From an uncultured Methanomethylovorans sp. (GTDB taxonomy: Archaea; Halobacteriota; Methanosarcinia; Methanosarcinales; Methanosarcinaceae): a DNA stretch of 64,000 nt. The notes under the pieces are model-generated. The model saw nothing but the letters and a program-made list of their open reading frames with translations, was not told the origin of the DNA and did no database searches. How positions within the stretch are numbered: the stretch's first letter is position 1; each line of letters starts with the position of its first letter. Shown here in pieces: positions 39,361 through 48,772 of this stretch. The stretch is from positions 2,294,001-2,358,000 of the forward strand of contig NZ_OY782870.1 in NCBI RefSeq assembly GCF_963678545.1, written 5' to 3'. The position numbers were made by a program, and so were the translations under genes.

Positions 39361-39576
39361 TGTAACCTAATTTCAAGAATGTAATTCCAAAATACGTGAT
39401 GGGTTATTAATTTTTTGTTGCGGACAAGTTCCACACAGCCACGGTATAATTATATTAAAGAAATTTGATAATATTGTATTGGTTAATAATTATAGATGGA
39501 GTCAATTGATGCCGGTTAATAATTACAGATTTAGTTAATTTATGCACGAAAATCCAGTGAAAACTGGATAATTGTC

Positions 39577-40080
39577 TCATTGTAACTGTGGTGAATAATA
39601 TTTCTTAATGACAGTATTACATTCGGAACAAGAGACAACCAGCCAGTCCCCCAGATCTGTCCGAATATATTTATCAAAAATAGACGCGCCGCAATGAGGG
39701 CACACATAATAGTCCTTAAAATAGTAATGGTAAAAATGTGGTGTTGTTTCAAGCCACTTAAGTACTATCTGCATATGCTCAAAATATTTTTGCTTAAGAG
39801 GAGCCGAATTTGCTTCAAGAGCACCCTGCACGTGAGTAACTGCTTGTTTTGTGTGACTTTCGGATTTATCTGTGAGTTTTTTGTAGTCTGATATATATTT
39901 TATCGTATGCTCAATATACTGCAGATAAGCTTTGTGCGCCTTAGGTTCTCTTTTCCATATAGTACGTATGAAGTATTCTCCCATCACATCTTCCATTATA
40001 TCTGTACACGTAGTACATATATTATAATCCTTAAAATAACGAAAATCCTGCTCACCACCACAGATTTCGCATGTGTCCAC
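39577..40080 (-). CDS. Uncharacterised zinc-ribbon protein
   Basis: A 167-residue protein with a CxxC pair at the very N-terminus (CEICGG, CTTC) and two more near the C-terminus (CPHCG and CSEC), flanking a helical middle rich in Lys, His and Tyr. I do not recognise a named family. The metal-ribbon ends suggest a nucleic-acid or protein-binding role. The start is GTG at 40080 with GGGGATGAG upstream. It lies in the same direction as the DUF22 gene (28 bases away), so the two may be co-transcribed. Confidence 0.65.
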   Translation of the reverse strand: MDTCEICGGEQDFRYFKDYNICTTCTDIMEDVMGEYFIRTIWKREPKAHKAYLQYIEHTIKYISDYKKLTDKSESHTKQAVTHVQGALEANSAPLKQKYFEHMQIVLKWLETTPHFYHYYFKDYYVCPHCGASIFDKYIRTDLGDWLVVSCSECNTVIKKYYSPQLQ

Positions 40081-40108
40081 TGTCTCATCCCCATTGATCT
40101 CAAATTGC

Positions 40109-40528
40109 TCAAGTGATAGGTACGGGCTTCATAGCTTCCCGCGTGAACATTATGGGAAATATATTCAGCACTGCAATGAGGTCTCCTTTATGCACTCTTC
40201 CGGATTCTTGCCCTAACACATAAGCGTATGTGATGATGCGTTCATTATCTACAGGTTTGGTCCCACCCTCAGTACCTACTTTAATTAGAGAAACTATCGC
40301 ATGATGTGTGAATGTGCAAGGAATAGCAATTGTATCCGGCTCTATACTGATTTCTTTCACGCGTAACTTCTTGAATTCACCTGCCCGCATTTCCGTATCT
40401 TCGGCAGCTATCACCATTTCCCACTTAGCCCGTGTGGCAATCGTGAATTCATATGTCGCAGCTTTTATTGTCTTACAGTTGATGTTGCCGTTTTCTCGAG
40501 AAACAACCTGGACTATTGCTTGCTTCAT
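40109..40528 (-). CDS. DUF22 domain protein
   Basis: A 139-residue protein matching the archaeal DUF22 family along its length, including the motif TFTHHAIVSLIKVGTEGG near residues 73-90, and a beta-rich pattern without membrane segments. DUF22 is restricted to methanogens and relatives and has no established function; Lys/His-rich positions hint at ligand or metal binding. The gene precedes the zinc-ribbon gene. The start ATG is followed by a typical soluble N-terminus. Confidence 0.75.
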   Translation of the reverse strand: MKQAIVQVVSRENGNINCKTIKAATYEFTIATRAKWEMVIAAEDTEMRAGEFKKLRVKEISIEPDTIAIPCTFTHHAIVSLIKVGTEGGTKPVDNERIITYAYVLGQESGRVHKGDLIAVLNIFPIMFTREAMKPVPIT

Positions 40529-40643
40529 TTCATCACCACAAGTAGTTGGGCTATCCCGTTACATATAGATTTCGAGCAATTAACATTAATAATCATTATG
40601 TTGCTCGGTGCCTTACTATTTGGGTAGAACTAGTAAGAAAAGC

Positions 40644-41093
40644 TTATTTTTTTGACAGAACACATGTCTTCTCTTTATGGCATTTTGTAGTAAGCAAACT
40701 GTTTGATTCAATTACGCCATCTATATTGTTGAGTATATGAAGAACATTTTCTTTTAATGAATGTATGTCATATGTTCTTACCTTCAAGAGAAGATCATAA
40801 GGTTCCAAAAGTTCATAGATCTCCAATATATCATTGATATTTTTCAGTTTATTGATTACGTTAATCCTTTTATTCTGCTCTATTCGAAGACCTATATAGG
40901 TCGTTACATTCAGCCCAACGCTAACAGGGTCTACCAGGACAGTGAATTGTCTGACTATTCCATTACTCTGAAGTTTCTCAATTCTTTTATGAACAGTAGA
41001 TGTAGCAAGCCCAAGATCATTTGCAATCTCGGTGCTATGGGTCCTGGAATTTTGGGTGAGATGTTCCAAGATAGCAAAGTCTATATCATCCAT
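40644..41093 (-). CDS. Lrp/AsnC-family transcriptional regulator
   Basis: A 149-residue Lrp-type protein. An N-terminal winged helix (LTQNSRTHSTEIANDLGLATSTVHKR, about 10-40) is followed by the RAM-type effector domain. It is divergent from the ferredoxin/oxidoreductase pair starting at 41271, and the 177-base spacer likely holds both promoters, so it may control that pair or itself. The C-terminal tail carries two cysteines (TKCHKEKTC) that could sense redox or metal; this is an inference. Confidence 0.85.
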   Translation of the reverse strand: MDDIDFAILEHLTQNSRTHSTEIANDLGLATSTVHKRIEKLQSNGIVRQFTVLVDPVSVGLNVTTYIGLRIEQNKRINVINKLKNINDILEIYELLEPYDLLLKVRTYDIHSLKENVLHILNNIDGVIESNSLLTTKCHKEKTCVLSKK

Positions 41094-41239
41094 ATTATTA
41101 TATTTATAATTTCATAGTATATGATATTTTTCTTTCATTTTGATTATTACAGTCAATTTGATATTAATAGTAAAACTAATGTGAAAATATCAGATGATGA
41201 GAATACTAATAAAGACAACAATGTTTTTGTTTATTGAAT

Positions 41240-41252
41240 GCTTTTATAGTGC
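41240..41252 (+). promoter_or_regulatory. Promoter of the ferredoxin/oxidoreductase pair
   Basis: GCTTTTATAGTGC around 41240-41252 is a good TATA element. Transcription would begin near 41268, only a few bases before the ATG at 41271, so the message is probably leaderless or nearly so. Confidence 0.45.
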
Positions 41253-41270
41253 ATAAACGGTGGATAGCCA

Positions 41271-41432
41271 ATGAAAATTGATGAAAGATGTGTTGGATGT
41301 GGCCAATGTACTGCCTTTTGTCCAAAAAATGCTATTATTGTAAAGGGCATTGCCCGGATTACTGCTGATTGCGTCCAGTGCAAAATGTGTATGGCCTACT
41401 GTCCGATGAAAGCTATCGAGGAAAGTGCATGA
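41271..41432 (+). CDS. Small 2x[4Fe-4S] ferredoxin
   Basis: A 53-residue ferredoxin with two cluster motifs, CVGCGQCTAFCP (residues 7-18) and CVQCKMCMAYCP (34-45). Its stop codon overlaps the start of the next gene in ATGA, so the two products are translationally coupled and presumably partners. The second gene of the pair is a flavoprotein, which the ferredoxin may reduce or oxidise. The same layout occurs at 46757 with geranylgeranyl reductase. Confidence 0.9.
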   Translation: MKIDERCVGCGQCTAFCPKNAIIVKGIARITADCVQCKMCMAYCPMKAIEESA

Positions 41433-42715
41433 AAGTTTTAGTGATTGGTTCCGGACTTGGCGGCCTTCTCAGTGCTGCATGGCTCTCACGGAAAGGGCAT
41501 GAAGTTGATGTTTTTGAGAGGCTTCCAATTATAGGTGGAAGATTTACCAATATAGAGTACAAGGGCTTCCAGCTATCTACTGGCGCTTTACACATGATCC
41601 CCCATGGTCCGACTGGGCCTCTGGGCACCTTGCTAAAAGATCTCGGAGCAGATGTCAAGATAGTAAGATCTAATCCTATGACTACTATTCGTATTCCGAA
41701 AAATAAAGATGCTACGGATTATACACAAGGTTTTCAGGACATAGAGTTTCATGACTTCAGAAAACGCTTTTCTCTGTTTAACAGAATTAAACTTGCAATT
41801 CTCATAACTACCACTCGCACCTTCCCACCAAAAAGTGGCTCAATGGCCCAATGGTGTTCCAAGAATCTAAAGCAGGATTGGGCTCTAAAGCTTGCTGATT
41901 CATTTTGTGGCTGGTCACTAAGCCTGAAAGCTGAAAACGTACCAGCTACAGAAGTCTTTGAAATAATCGAAAACATGTATAGGTATAGCGGTCCTGGAAT
42001 CCCTATGGGAGGCTGTCAGGCAGTAACAGAGGCCCTGATTAATGTAATCAGCTCTCACGGGGGTAAAATACATACATCCACTGAGGTCACACAGATTCTT
42101 GTGGAAAATGGCAAGGCTGTAGGACTGATGGCCGATGCAAATGAGTATCGAGCTGATCTTGTCATAAGTGACATAGGTCATATGGAAACAAGCAGGCTAT
42201 ACGATGCCAATATCCTGGGTACAAATGCGGCGAGCTATCTTGCATCCATCCGCAAACTGCGACCTTCTGCCGGTGTCAAGATATGCCTTTCATCGAACGA
42301 ACCTCTGATCGGGCATACAGGTGTGCTACTGACTCCTTATGCCCGCCGGATTAACGGAATAGACGAGGTGACAAATGTTGATCCGTCCCTGGCTCCTGCC
42401 GGTAAACACCTTATAATGGCTCATCAGTGCGTACAATGGGAAAATATCGGTAGGCTGGAGGAAGAGATCGATCTTGGATTACGTGATCTCTCAGAGATAT
42501 TTACAGGGAAGGAATATGAAGTTATTCTCATACAGTCATATTCCGGAGAATGGCCTGTAAATCGTTCATCTTCCGGCAGTGATCTGAGCAATCGAACTCC
42601 CATCGAAGGCCTATATATAGTTGGAGACAGCGCAAAAGGCAAAGGTGGCATAGAAGTTGATGGCATTGCATTAGGTGTGAGAACTGCCATAAACGACATT
42701 CTAAATTCCAACTAA
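41429..42715 (+). CDS. Phytoene-desaturase-like FAD oxidoreductase
   Basis: A 428-residue flavoprotein. The N-terminal dinucleotide motif is VIGSGLGGLLSAAWL (residues 5-19) followed by EVDVFERLPIIGGRF. The C-terminal FAD motif is GLYIVGDSAKGKGGIEVDG. It belongs to the carotenoid-desaturase/isomerase and prenyl-reductase superfamily. I start it at ATG 41429, in the ATGA overlap with the ferredoxin stop, rather than at the upstream in-frame ATG inside the ferredoxin gene. No carotenoid genes are near. Next to fpo and lipid-reductase genes, a polyprenyl substrate such as the methanophenazine side chain is a reasonable guess but unproven. Confidence 0.8.
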   Translation: MKVLVIGSGLGGLLSAAWLSRKGHEVDVFERLPIIGGRFTNIEYKGFQLSTGALHMIPHGPTGPLGTLLKDLGADVKIVRSNPMTTIRIPKNKDATDYTQGFQDIEFHDFRKRFSLFNRIKLAILITTTRTFPPKSGSMAQWCSKNLKQDWALKLADSFCGWSLSLKAENVPATEVFEIIENMYRYSGPGIPMGGCQAVTEALINVISSHGGKIHTSTEVTQILVENGKAVGLMADANEYRADLVISDIGHMETSRLYDANILGTNAASYLASIRKLRPSAGVKICLSSNEPLIGHTGVLLTPYARRINGIDEVTNVDPSLAPAGKHLIMAHQCVQWENIGRLEEEIDLGLRDLSEIFTGKEYEVILIQSYSGEWPVNRSSSGSDLSNRTPIEGLYIVGDSAKGKGGIEVDGIALGVRTAINDILNSN

Positions 42716-42761
42716 TCGATAGATTAAATTTAAGGTACTCCATATAGTTCAGTGAAAGCAT

Positions 42762-43748
42762 ATGAAAGATTTTGTTACATTTTCCCGTAATGTTTTTGTA
42801 CCTGTGACTAACGTATGCAGAAACAGGTGTGGGTATTGTACATTCAGGCGCGAGCCCGATGAGCCAGGGTCATGCTTCATGTCACCTGATGAAGTTATTC
42901 CAATACTCAAAGACGGAAAAAAAGCAGGTTGCACTGAGGTACTCTTTACATTCGGGGAATATGCAGATGAAATACCTGAATACAAAAAATGGCTTGAAGA
43001 GCTGGGTTTTCCTTCCAACGTTGAGTATGTGATACACCTTTGCAAACTGGCAATAAAGGTCGGCATTCTGCCACACACAAATGCTGGTGTTCTTAACTAT
43101 ACGGAACTTGAAGCCTTAAAACCCTGGAACGCGAGTATGGGCCTTATGCTGGAAACCACAGGTAAGGTAGCAGCTCATCTTAATTGTCCTGGGAAACATC
43201 CCGATGTCAGGATCAAAACCATCAAATATGCCGGGGAACTGCAAATACCTTTTACAACTGGTATACTTGTTGGCATCGGAGAGACTTTAGACGATCGAAT
43301 TGATTCATTGCAATGTATCTCTAATCTGCATCAAGAATATGGCCATATCCAGGAAGTCATAGTCCAGAACTTCATACCAAAAACCGGAACTTTCATGGAG
43401 AAACATTCGTCTCCAACCATAGAGGACATGATGCAGATAGTTTCTATTGCAAGGGAGATATTACCTGCTGATATAGCTATACAGGTTGCTCCAAATTTAA
43501 TAGACCCATATTTACTCGTCAAATATGGGGCTACAGACCTAGGTGGCATATCTCCCACAACCATTGATTGGATCAACCCTGAAACAGAGTGGCCTTCAGT
43601 GGAAAAATTGCAAGAGATGCTCAGAGATATATCATTAAGAGAGCGTTTGCCTATTTATCCTGCTTACATTAAAAAAGGATGGTATAGTAAGAACTTGAAG
43701 TCACTTATAAAATCCATGATTGATAATGATGGTTACAGAAGACTGTGA
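42762..43748 (+). CDS. cofG: FO synthase subunit CofG
   Basis: A 328-residue radical-SAM enzyme with the cluster motif CRNRCGYC at residues 19-26, followed by TFRREPDEP. CofG completes the deazaflavin ring of FO, the chromophore of coenzyme F420, from the adduct made by CofH. In actinobacteria both are fused; here they are separate genes. Following genes are cofH, cofH and cofC, and the fpo operon whose substrate is F420H2 lies nearby. The start is the first ATG in frame. Confidence 0.95.
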   Translation: MKDFVTFSRNVFVPVTNVCRNRCGYCTFRREPDEPGSCFMSPDEVIPILKDGKKAGCTEVLFTFGEYADEIPEYKKWLEELGFPSNVEYVIHLCKLAIKVGILPHTNAGVLNYTELEALKPWNASMGLMLETTGKVAAHLNCPGKHPDVRIKTIKYAGELQIPFTTGILVGIGETLDDRIDSLQCISNLHQEYGHIQEVIVQNFIPKTGTFMEKHSSPTIEDMMQIVSIAREILPADIAIQVAPNLIDPYLLVKYGATDLGGISPTTIDWINPETEWPSVEKLQEMLRDISLRERLPIYPAYIKKGWYSKNLKSLIKSMIDNDGYRRL

Positions 43749-43833
43749 GGTGTAATGCTATCGTATTTAGATAATGCTTTTATATTTTGAATTAATTGAG
43801 CATACTATTCCAACAGACTAGTTTGGTCATATC

Positions 43834-44973
43834 ATGATGTCAAAAATTGATGAAGAGCTGGTGGAAAGAGCGTACAACGGAAAAACCAGCAGCGAAGATG
43901 CGCTCTTGCTTCTGGATGCTGAACCTTTTGAACTTTTCAGGTTTGCTGACAACTTACGCTACGAAGCCGTTGGTGATCTTACTACCTATGTAGTGAACCG
44001 GAACATTAACTTTACTAATCGTTGTATAGGTCGATGCGGTTTTTGTGCATTTAAAAAGGACGAAGGGTACATCCTGAAAACAGAAGAAATACTTGCCAAG
44101 GTGGAAGAAGCCCACAAGGCTGGAGCAACTGAGGTATGTATCCAGGGTGGCCTCTTGCCGAATGCCGGCCTTGATTTATACACCGGCATCTTAGAAGCTG
44201 TTAAAGAAGAATATCCATCTATTCATGTTCATGCATTTTCCCCGATGGAAGTTTATCATGCCTCAAGGACTAGTGACCTGAGCGTCAAGCAGGTGTTACA
44301 TGAACTGAAAAAATCAGGGCTTGGAACCATGCCAGGCACTGCCGCTGAAATTCTTTGTGACCATGTAAGAAAAGAACTTTGTCCAGGTAAACTTCTAACT
44401 GCAGAATGGGTAGATGTGGTTACATCGGCTCACAAAACAGGCATCCGTACGACTGCTACCATGATGTACGGACATATAGAATCCTGGCAGGATAGAATAG
44501 AACATATGATGGTCGTGAGGGATGTCCAGAAAGAAACAGGCGGTATCACTGAATTTGTACCTCTGCCTTTCATGCCCTATAATAACCCTGTTGGAAAAAA
44601 AATGATCCAAGAAGGTCGCTATGCTACTACTGGTATTGATGATCTGAAGGTATATGCCCTTTCCCGCATAATCTTCCATAAACACATTAATAATATTCAG
44701 GCAAGCTGGGTCAAGCTAGGCAAAAAACTAGCACAGGTAGCTCTCTATTGTGGGGCAAATGATCTAGGAGGTACACTTATGGAAGAAAGTATCTCTACCT
44801 CAGCTGGTGCAAATAATGGTTCTTCAATTTCTACACAGGAACTTGAATGGATTATCAAAGGGGCAAGCAGAATTCCAAAGCAGAGGACCACCCTATACGA
44901 AATAGATAATATCAAAAACGAGTCTTTTGGCAATGGTCCCCGTGAGGCTGGCAATGCTACCATTTATTCCTGA
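43834..44973 (+). CDS. cofH: FO synthase subunit CofH (copy 1)
   Basis: A 379-residue radical-SAM enzyme with CIGRCGFC at residues 64-71 and the CofH motif EVCIQGGLLPNAG. CofH joins the tyrosine-derived 4-hydroxybenzyl radical to 5-amino-6-ribitylaminouracil. The last residues hold a C-terminal extension (NIKNESFGNGPREAGN) not present in the second copy. The tail overlaps the start of copy 2. A TATA-like TTTTATATTTTG lies about 55 bases before the start. Confidence 0.93.
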   Translation: MMSKIDEELVERAYNGKTSSEDALLLLDAEPFELFRFADNLRYEAVGDLTTYVVNRNINFTNRCIGRCGFCAFKKDEGYILKTEEILAKVEEAHKAGATEVCIQGGLLPNAGLDLYTGILEAVKEEYPSIHVHAFSPMEVYHASRTSDLSVKQVLHELKKSGLGTMPGTAAEILCDHVRKELCPGKLLTAEWVDVVTSAHKTGIRTTATMMYGHIESWQDRIEHMMVVRDVQKETGGITEFVPLPFMPYNNPVGKKMIQEGRYATTGIDDLKVYALSRIIFHKHINNIQASWVKLGKKLAQVALYCGANDLGGTLMEESISTSAGANNGSSISTQELEWIIKGASRIPKQRTTLYEIDNIKNESFGNGPREAGNATIYS

Positions 44974-46030
44974 GGATATTAGGGAAAGAGCTTATCAGGG
45001 AAAAATTACCCTGGAAGATGCCCTGGAACTTGTAGAAGTATTTCCTCTGGCGCTTTTCAATTTTGCAGACGAACTTCGTTCAAACACAGTAGGTGATGTT
45101 GTAACTTATGTGGTGAACCGGAATATCTACATTACTAATATGTGTAAAGGAGATTGCGGATTTTGCGCTTATCGATCTGAAAAGGGATTTATGCTTGACA
45201 TGAACCAGATCCTTGAACAGGTAGCAGAGGCAAGTGATGCTGGTGCAGTGGAAGTATGCATCCAGGGTGGCTTCCTGCCACAGCTTGATATTGATTATTA
45301 TACTTCGGTCGTAGAGAACATCAAAGAAGCATTCCCAAGGATGAGCATACACGGTTTTTCTCCCATGGAGATCTTCTATGCATGCAAGACCACAGGAGTT
45401 TCCGCTGAAAAAGCCTTTCTAAGACTTAAAGCAGCAGGTCTTGATACTCTTACGGGCACTTCTGCAGAGATACTGTCTGACAGAGTGCGTAAGATCATAT
45501 GTCCCGGAAAACTCAGCACAGATCAATGGGTAAGTACCATAATGGCTGCTCATCAGGTGGGACTTAGGACAAACTCAACTATAATGTATGGTCATGTGGA
45601 AACCTTTGAAGAGCGCATGAACCATCTTTTCATTCTTCGTTCCATACAGCAAAAGACAGGTGGTTTTACGGAACTGGTCCCTATGTCTTTCATGCCTTAT
45701 AACAATCCTGTTGGTGAGAATATGCTCTCACAAGGCAAATTCATGACAATGGGCATTGAAGACCTGCGTTTCTATGCCATGGCAAGAATAATTCTTAATG
45801 GACACATCAATAACATTCAGGCAAGCTGGGTCAAACTTGGAAAGAAGCTTTGTCAGGTAGCTTTGCATTGTGGAGCCAATGATCTCGGCGGCACGCTTAT
45901 GGAAGATAAGATCTCCACGGCTTCCGGAAGCACTAATGGGGAATATGTTCCACCGGCTGAGATCGAATGGATTATCAAATCTTCCAGCAGAATTCCTAAA
46001 CAAAGAAATGCGCTTTATGAAGGAGTATAA
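44954..46030 (+). CDS. cofH: FO synthase subunit CofH (copy 2)
   Basis: A 358-residue radical-SAM enzyme with CKGDCGFC at residues 64-71 and EVCIQGGFLPQLD. It is a close paralogue of the preceding gene through the whole length. I start at ATG 44954, 20 bases inside copy 1, where GTGAGG gives a ribosome site; an ATG nine codons earlier is less likely. The two differ in the loop after the cluster motif (SEKGFMLDMNQ versus KDEGYILKTEE). Either they duplicate the same role or they accept different amino-acid or ribityl substrates. Confidence 0.92.
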   Translation: MLPFIPEDIRERAYQGKITLEDALELVEVFPLALFNFADELRSNTVGDVVTYVVNRNIYITNMCKGDCGFCAYRSEKGFMLDMNQILEQVAEASDAGAVEVCIQGGFLPQLDIDYYTSVVENIKEAFPRMSIHGFSPMEIFYACKTTGVSAEKAFLRLKAAGLDTLTGTSAEILSDRVRKIICPGKLSTDQWVSTIMAAHQVGLRTNSTIMYGHVETFEERMNHLFILRSIQQKTGGFTELVPMSFMPYNNPVGENMLSQGKFMTMGIEDLRFYAMARIILNGHINNIQASWVKLGKKLCQVALHCGANDLGGTLMEDKISTASGSTNGEYVPPAEIEWIIKSSSRIPKQRNALYEGV

Positions 46031-46660
46031 ATGCGCGCTGTCATCCCATACAAAAAAGAAAATGCAAAATCCCGGCTTTCTCCGATTCTCAGCCGGATAG
46101 AGAGGGAACAATTTGTAGAGTTGATGTTGAGGGATGTAGTATCCTCTTTACGAGAGGCAGGTGTCAATGATATAGATATCCTTGCAACATCTGAATATAG
46201 GTCACTCACTGACCTTAATGTTAATATTATAATCGACCCTAATGATCTTAACGAATCAATCAATAAATATCTTGAAAAAATGGATCAACCAGTGCTTATA
46301 ATAATGGCAGATCTTCCTCTTGCCAGATCCGAACAAGTAAAAAACATAATTAATTCCAACGAAGATGTGGTGATCGTACCTGGAAAAGGTGGCGGGACGA
46401 ATGTACTCTCCATAAAGAACCCATCCAGGTTTCATGTTCAATACTATGGCATGAGTTTCTGTAACCATTGTGCGATAGCTAAAGACATGCAGCAGTCATT
46501 GAGGATATATGATTCCTTCCTACTGAGCACAGATATCGATGAGCCACATGATATTGTTGAGATTCTTCTACACGGACATGGTTTTTCCCTTGAATATGCG
46601 CAGGGGAAGTTCGAGCTGGAAAGTGGCAGAGCACGTGTGAAGCTTACCAGTACTCAGTGA
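46031..46660 (+). CDS. cofC: 2-phospho-L-lactate guanylyltransferase CofC
   Basis: A 209-residue nucleotidyltransferase. It starts MRAVIPYKKENAKSRLSP, the family's nucleotide-binding loop, and carries the LIIMADLPL Asp motif near residue 93 and VPGKGGGTNVL. It activates 2-phospho-L-lactate (or a related phospho-acid) with GTP for coupling to FO in F420 synthesis. The ATG follows AGGAGTATAA and overlaps the end of cofH copy 2. Substrate preference cannot be seen. Confidence 0.93.
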   Translation: MRAVIPYKKENAKSRLSPILSRIEREQFVELMLRDVVSSLREAGVNDIDILATSEYRSLTDLNVNIIIDPNDLNESINKYLEKMDQPVLIIMADLPLARSEQVKNIINSNEDVVIVPGKGGGTNVLSIKNPSRFHVQYYGMSFCNHCAIAKDMQQSLRIYDSFLLSTDIDEPHDIVEILLHGHGFSLEYAQGKFELESGRARVKLTSTQ

Positions 46661-46756
46661 ACATGAAGTAACTTCAGCTATATGCGATAAATATAAAACT
46701 AAATACACTATTAGGATACGTTAAGTTATGTAGTCTCAAATTTATAGGTGATAATT

Positions 46757-46930
46757 GTGTCCATTGAAGTGAACAGGTATAAATGTGGATATTGTGGTGC
46801 ATGTGTGGGAGTGTGTCCAGCAGGGGCCCTGGAACTTGTGGAGACATGGATAGAGGTGGATAAGAACTGTTCTAGTTGCGGTATATGCGCTAAGATCTGC
46901 CCGGTAGGAGCTCTGAGGGTGGTAAGATGA
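46757..46930 (+). CDS. Ferredoxin partner of geranylgeranyl reductase
   Basis: A 57-residue ferredoxin with two [4Fe-4S] motifs ([12 protein letters not shown] and [12 protein letters not shown]). The start is GTG at 46757, with GGTGAT eight bases upstream. Its stop overlaps the next start in ATGA. In Methanosarcina acetivorans the equivalent ferredoxin is the specific electron donor for geranylgeranyl reductase, so the same pair is expected here. Confidence 0.9.
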   Translation: MSIEVNRYKCGYCGACVGVCPAGALELVETWIEVDKNCSSCGICAKICPVGALRVVR

Positions 46931-48135
46931 AAAATTATTATGATGTAATTGTGATAGGTGCCGGGCCGGCTGGGTCTATAGCAGCAAAGGTTGCAGCCGA
47001 GAAGGGGCTTAGCGTATTATTGATAGAAAAACGTCAGGAGATCGGTGACCCCGTAAGATGTGCAGAAGGCGTGAGCAAAATAGCTCTGAAAAAGCACATT
47101 GAGCCTGATCCCAGATGGATATGTGCTGATATGAAAGGGTCAAGAATATTCTCTCCAGATGGTACAAGTATCCAGATGGCTGAAGAAATAGCCGGAGGGG
47201 AAGTAGGTTATGTTCTGGAAAGAAAGATCTTTGACAGGGCATTGGCCTATGAAAGTGCCAAGGCAGGAGCCGAGGTCATGGTCAAGACCAGAGCTACCGA
47301 ACTCATAATTGAAAATGGATATGTGTGTGGTATAAAGGCCATGCATCTTGGACAAGAGTATGAGATAAGGTCAAAGATTGTAATTGGTGCCGATGGCATA
47401 GAGTCCAAGGTAGGCAGATGGGCAGGTATTGATACTTCTTTAAAGCCTTCGGATATGGAGACATGTGTGCAGTATCTTATGAGTGGTGTTAATATCGATC
47501 AGGAATACTGCCAGTTCTATGTAGGTAATGAGGTTGCACCTTCTGGATACGTCTGGCTATTTCCAAAAGGTGAGAATATGGCCAATGTAGGTATCGGTAT
47601 ACTTGGAAGCGAATCCGGTTCAAAAAGAGCTGTTGACTATCTTAACGATTTTGTAAAGAAGAAACTTCCAAACGCTTCTATTATCGAAATTGATTATGGC
47701 GGTGTACCTGTGAGCGGGTCCATTGAAAGAACTATTGCTAATGGACTTATGCTGGTTGGTGATGCAGCGAGGCAATCTGACCCTGTAACTGGAGGTGGTA
47801 TTATTAATGCTATGAACGCGGGTGAAATTGCGGCTGAAGTAGCTTATAATGCAATAAGTGCAGGCGATGTTTCCATAAAAAAGCTTCAGGAATATGAGGA
47901 CAGGTGGAGAAGGACTATTGGAAAGGCAATAGATAATGGACTCATTGTGAAAGACACTTTTGTGAAGATCACTGATGAAGAACTAAATTCTCTGGCTCAT
48001 TCCCTTAAAGACGTAAACTTTAGCAGGATGAGCCTTATTGATTTATTGTATGCTCTTTTCAAGGCCAATAAGAAGCTTCTATGGGATCTGAGAGTATTAT
48101 TTAAGAACGTTGTGAAAAATGAATTGGATGTATAA
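46927..48135 (+). CDS. Digeranylgeranylglycerophospholipid reductase (GGR)
   Basis: A 402-residue FAD enzyme with [19 protein letters not shown] (residues 9-27), the GGR family motif VRCAEGVS with its conserved cysteine, and the C-terminal [15 protein letters not shown]. It saturates the geranylgeranyl chains of archaeal membrane ether lipids with electrons from ferredoxin. It is translationally coupled to the ferredoxin gene. The operon ends in a hairpin shared with the convergent acetyltransferase gene. Confidence 0.93.
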   Translation: MKNYYDVIVIGAGPAGSIAAKVAAEKGLSVLLIEKRQEIGDPVRCAEGVSKIALKKHIEPDPRWICADMKGSRIFSPDGTSIQMAEEIAGGEVGYVLERKIFDRALAYESAKAGAEVMVKTRATELIIENGYVCGIKAMHLGQEYEIRSKIVIGADGIESKVGRWAGIDTSLKPSDMETCVQYLMSGVNIDQEYCQFYVGNEVAPSGYVWLFPKGENMANVGIGILGSESGSKRAVDYLNDFVKKKLPNASIIEIDYGGVPVSGSIERTIANGLMLVGDAARQSDPVTGGGIINAMNAGEIAAEVAYNAISAGDVSIKKLQEYEDRWRRTIGKAIDNGLIVKDTFVKITDEELNSLAHSLKDVNFSRMSLIDLLYALFKANKKLLWDLRVLFKNVVKNELDV

Positions 48136-48151
48136 CAGAATCTCATAACTG

Positions 48152-48192
48152 AAAAATACCCGTACATAATACATTATGTATGGGATATTTTT
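48152..48192. terminator. Bidirectional terminator hairpin
   Basis: AAAAATACCCGTACATAA pairs with TTATGTATGGGATATTTTT with a few mismatches and a three-base loop. It lies between the convergent GGR and acetyltransferase genes, with T-runs on both strands. Confidence 0.65.
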
Positions 48193-48238
48193 ACTTTTTC
48201 AGAACTCTGCATAGCTAATGTGGGAATTCATAAAATAA

Positions 48239-48772
48239 TCAAACAGCGATTACCACATGAAATATTCCACTTTTTAGAGAACAATTCACATTATAACCAA
48301 GCTTTATTAGTGTGCTTATTATTATCTTATTCTGGGGCGCAATTATAGCAACATATTGAGAAATACCGTGCTCTTTGCCGATCTCAACAATTCTTCCCAA
48401 TAATGATTTGCCAAGTCCACGATGCTGCCAGTCATCACGAACAGTAACAGCAAGTTCTGTATTATTGTCTTCAGATGAATAAGCGTAACGAGCTACTGCA
48501 ATAATTCGTTCATCTCCGCCTTCATTGATTGTTGCAACTAATGCAAATTCGCTTATGTAATTAACATGTGTAAGTTGGTAAAGCAAAGTTTCAGATAAGG
48601 AACCAAGGGATCTTAGAAAACGTAAATATTTAGAATTTGAAGATAACTTTTCAACTCGGTCAATAACTAGATCTCCATTAGTTGCTTTTATGGGTCTAAG
48701 AAAGACTACACTTCCATCCCTAAGTGTAAGGTTGCTTTCATATTGTGCTGAATAGCTTTCAGTGAAAAACAT
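48239..48772 (-). CDS. GNAT-family N-acetyltransferase
   Basis: A 177-residue acetyltransferase. The acetyl-CoA motif is RDDWQHRGLGKSLLGRIVEIG near residues 112-132, where the Q-x-x-G-x-G/A signature reads QHRGLG. The preceding beta strand is NTELAVTVRD. The N-terminus is typical of GNATs linked to larger protein acetyltransferases (LRDGSVVFLRPIKATNGD), so a small-molecule or protein substrate is possible. It stands alone. The start ATG has no strong ribosome site. Confidence 0.8.
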   Translation of the reverse strand: MFFTESYSAQYESNLTLRDGSVVFLRPIKATNGDLVIDRVEKLSSNSKYLRFLRSLGSLSETLLYQLTHVNYISEFALVATINEGGDERIIAVARYAYSSEDNNTELAVTVRDDWQHRGLGKSLLGRIVEIGKEHGISQYVAIIAPQNKIIISTLIKLGYNVNCSLKSGIFHVVIAV

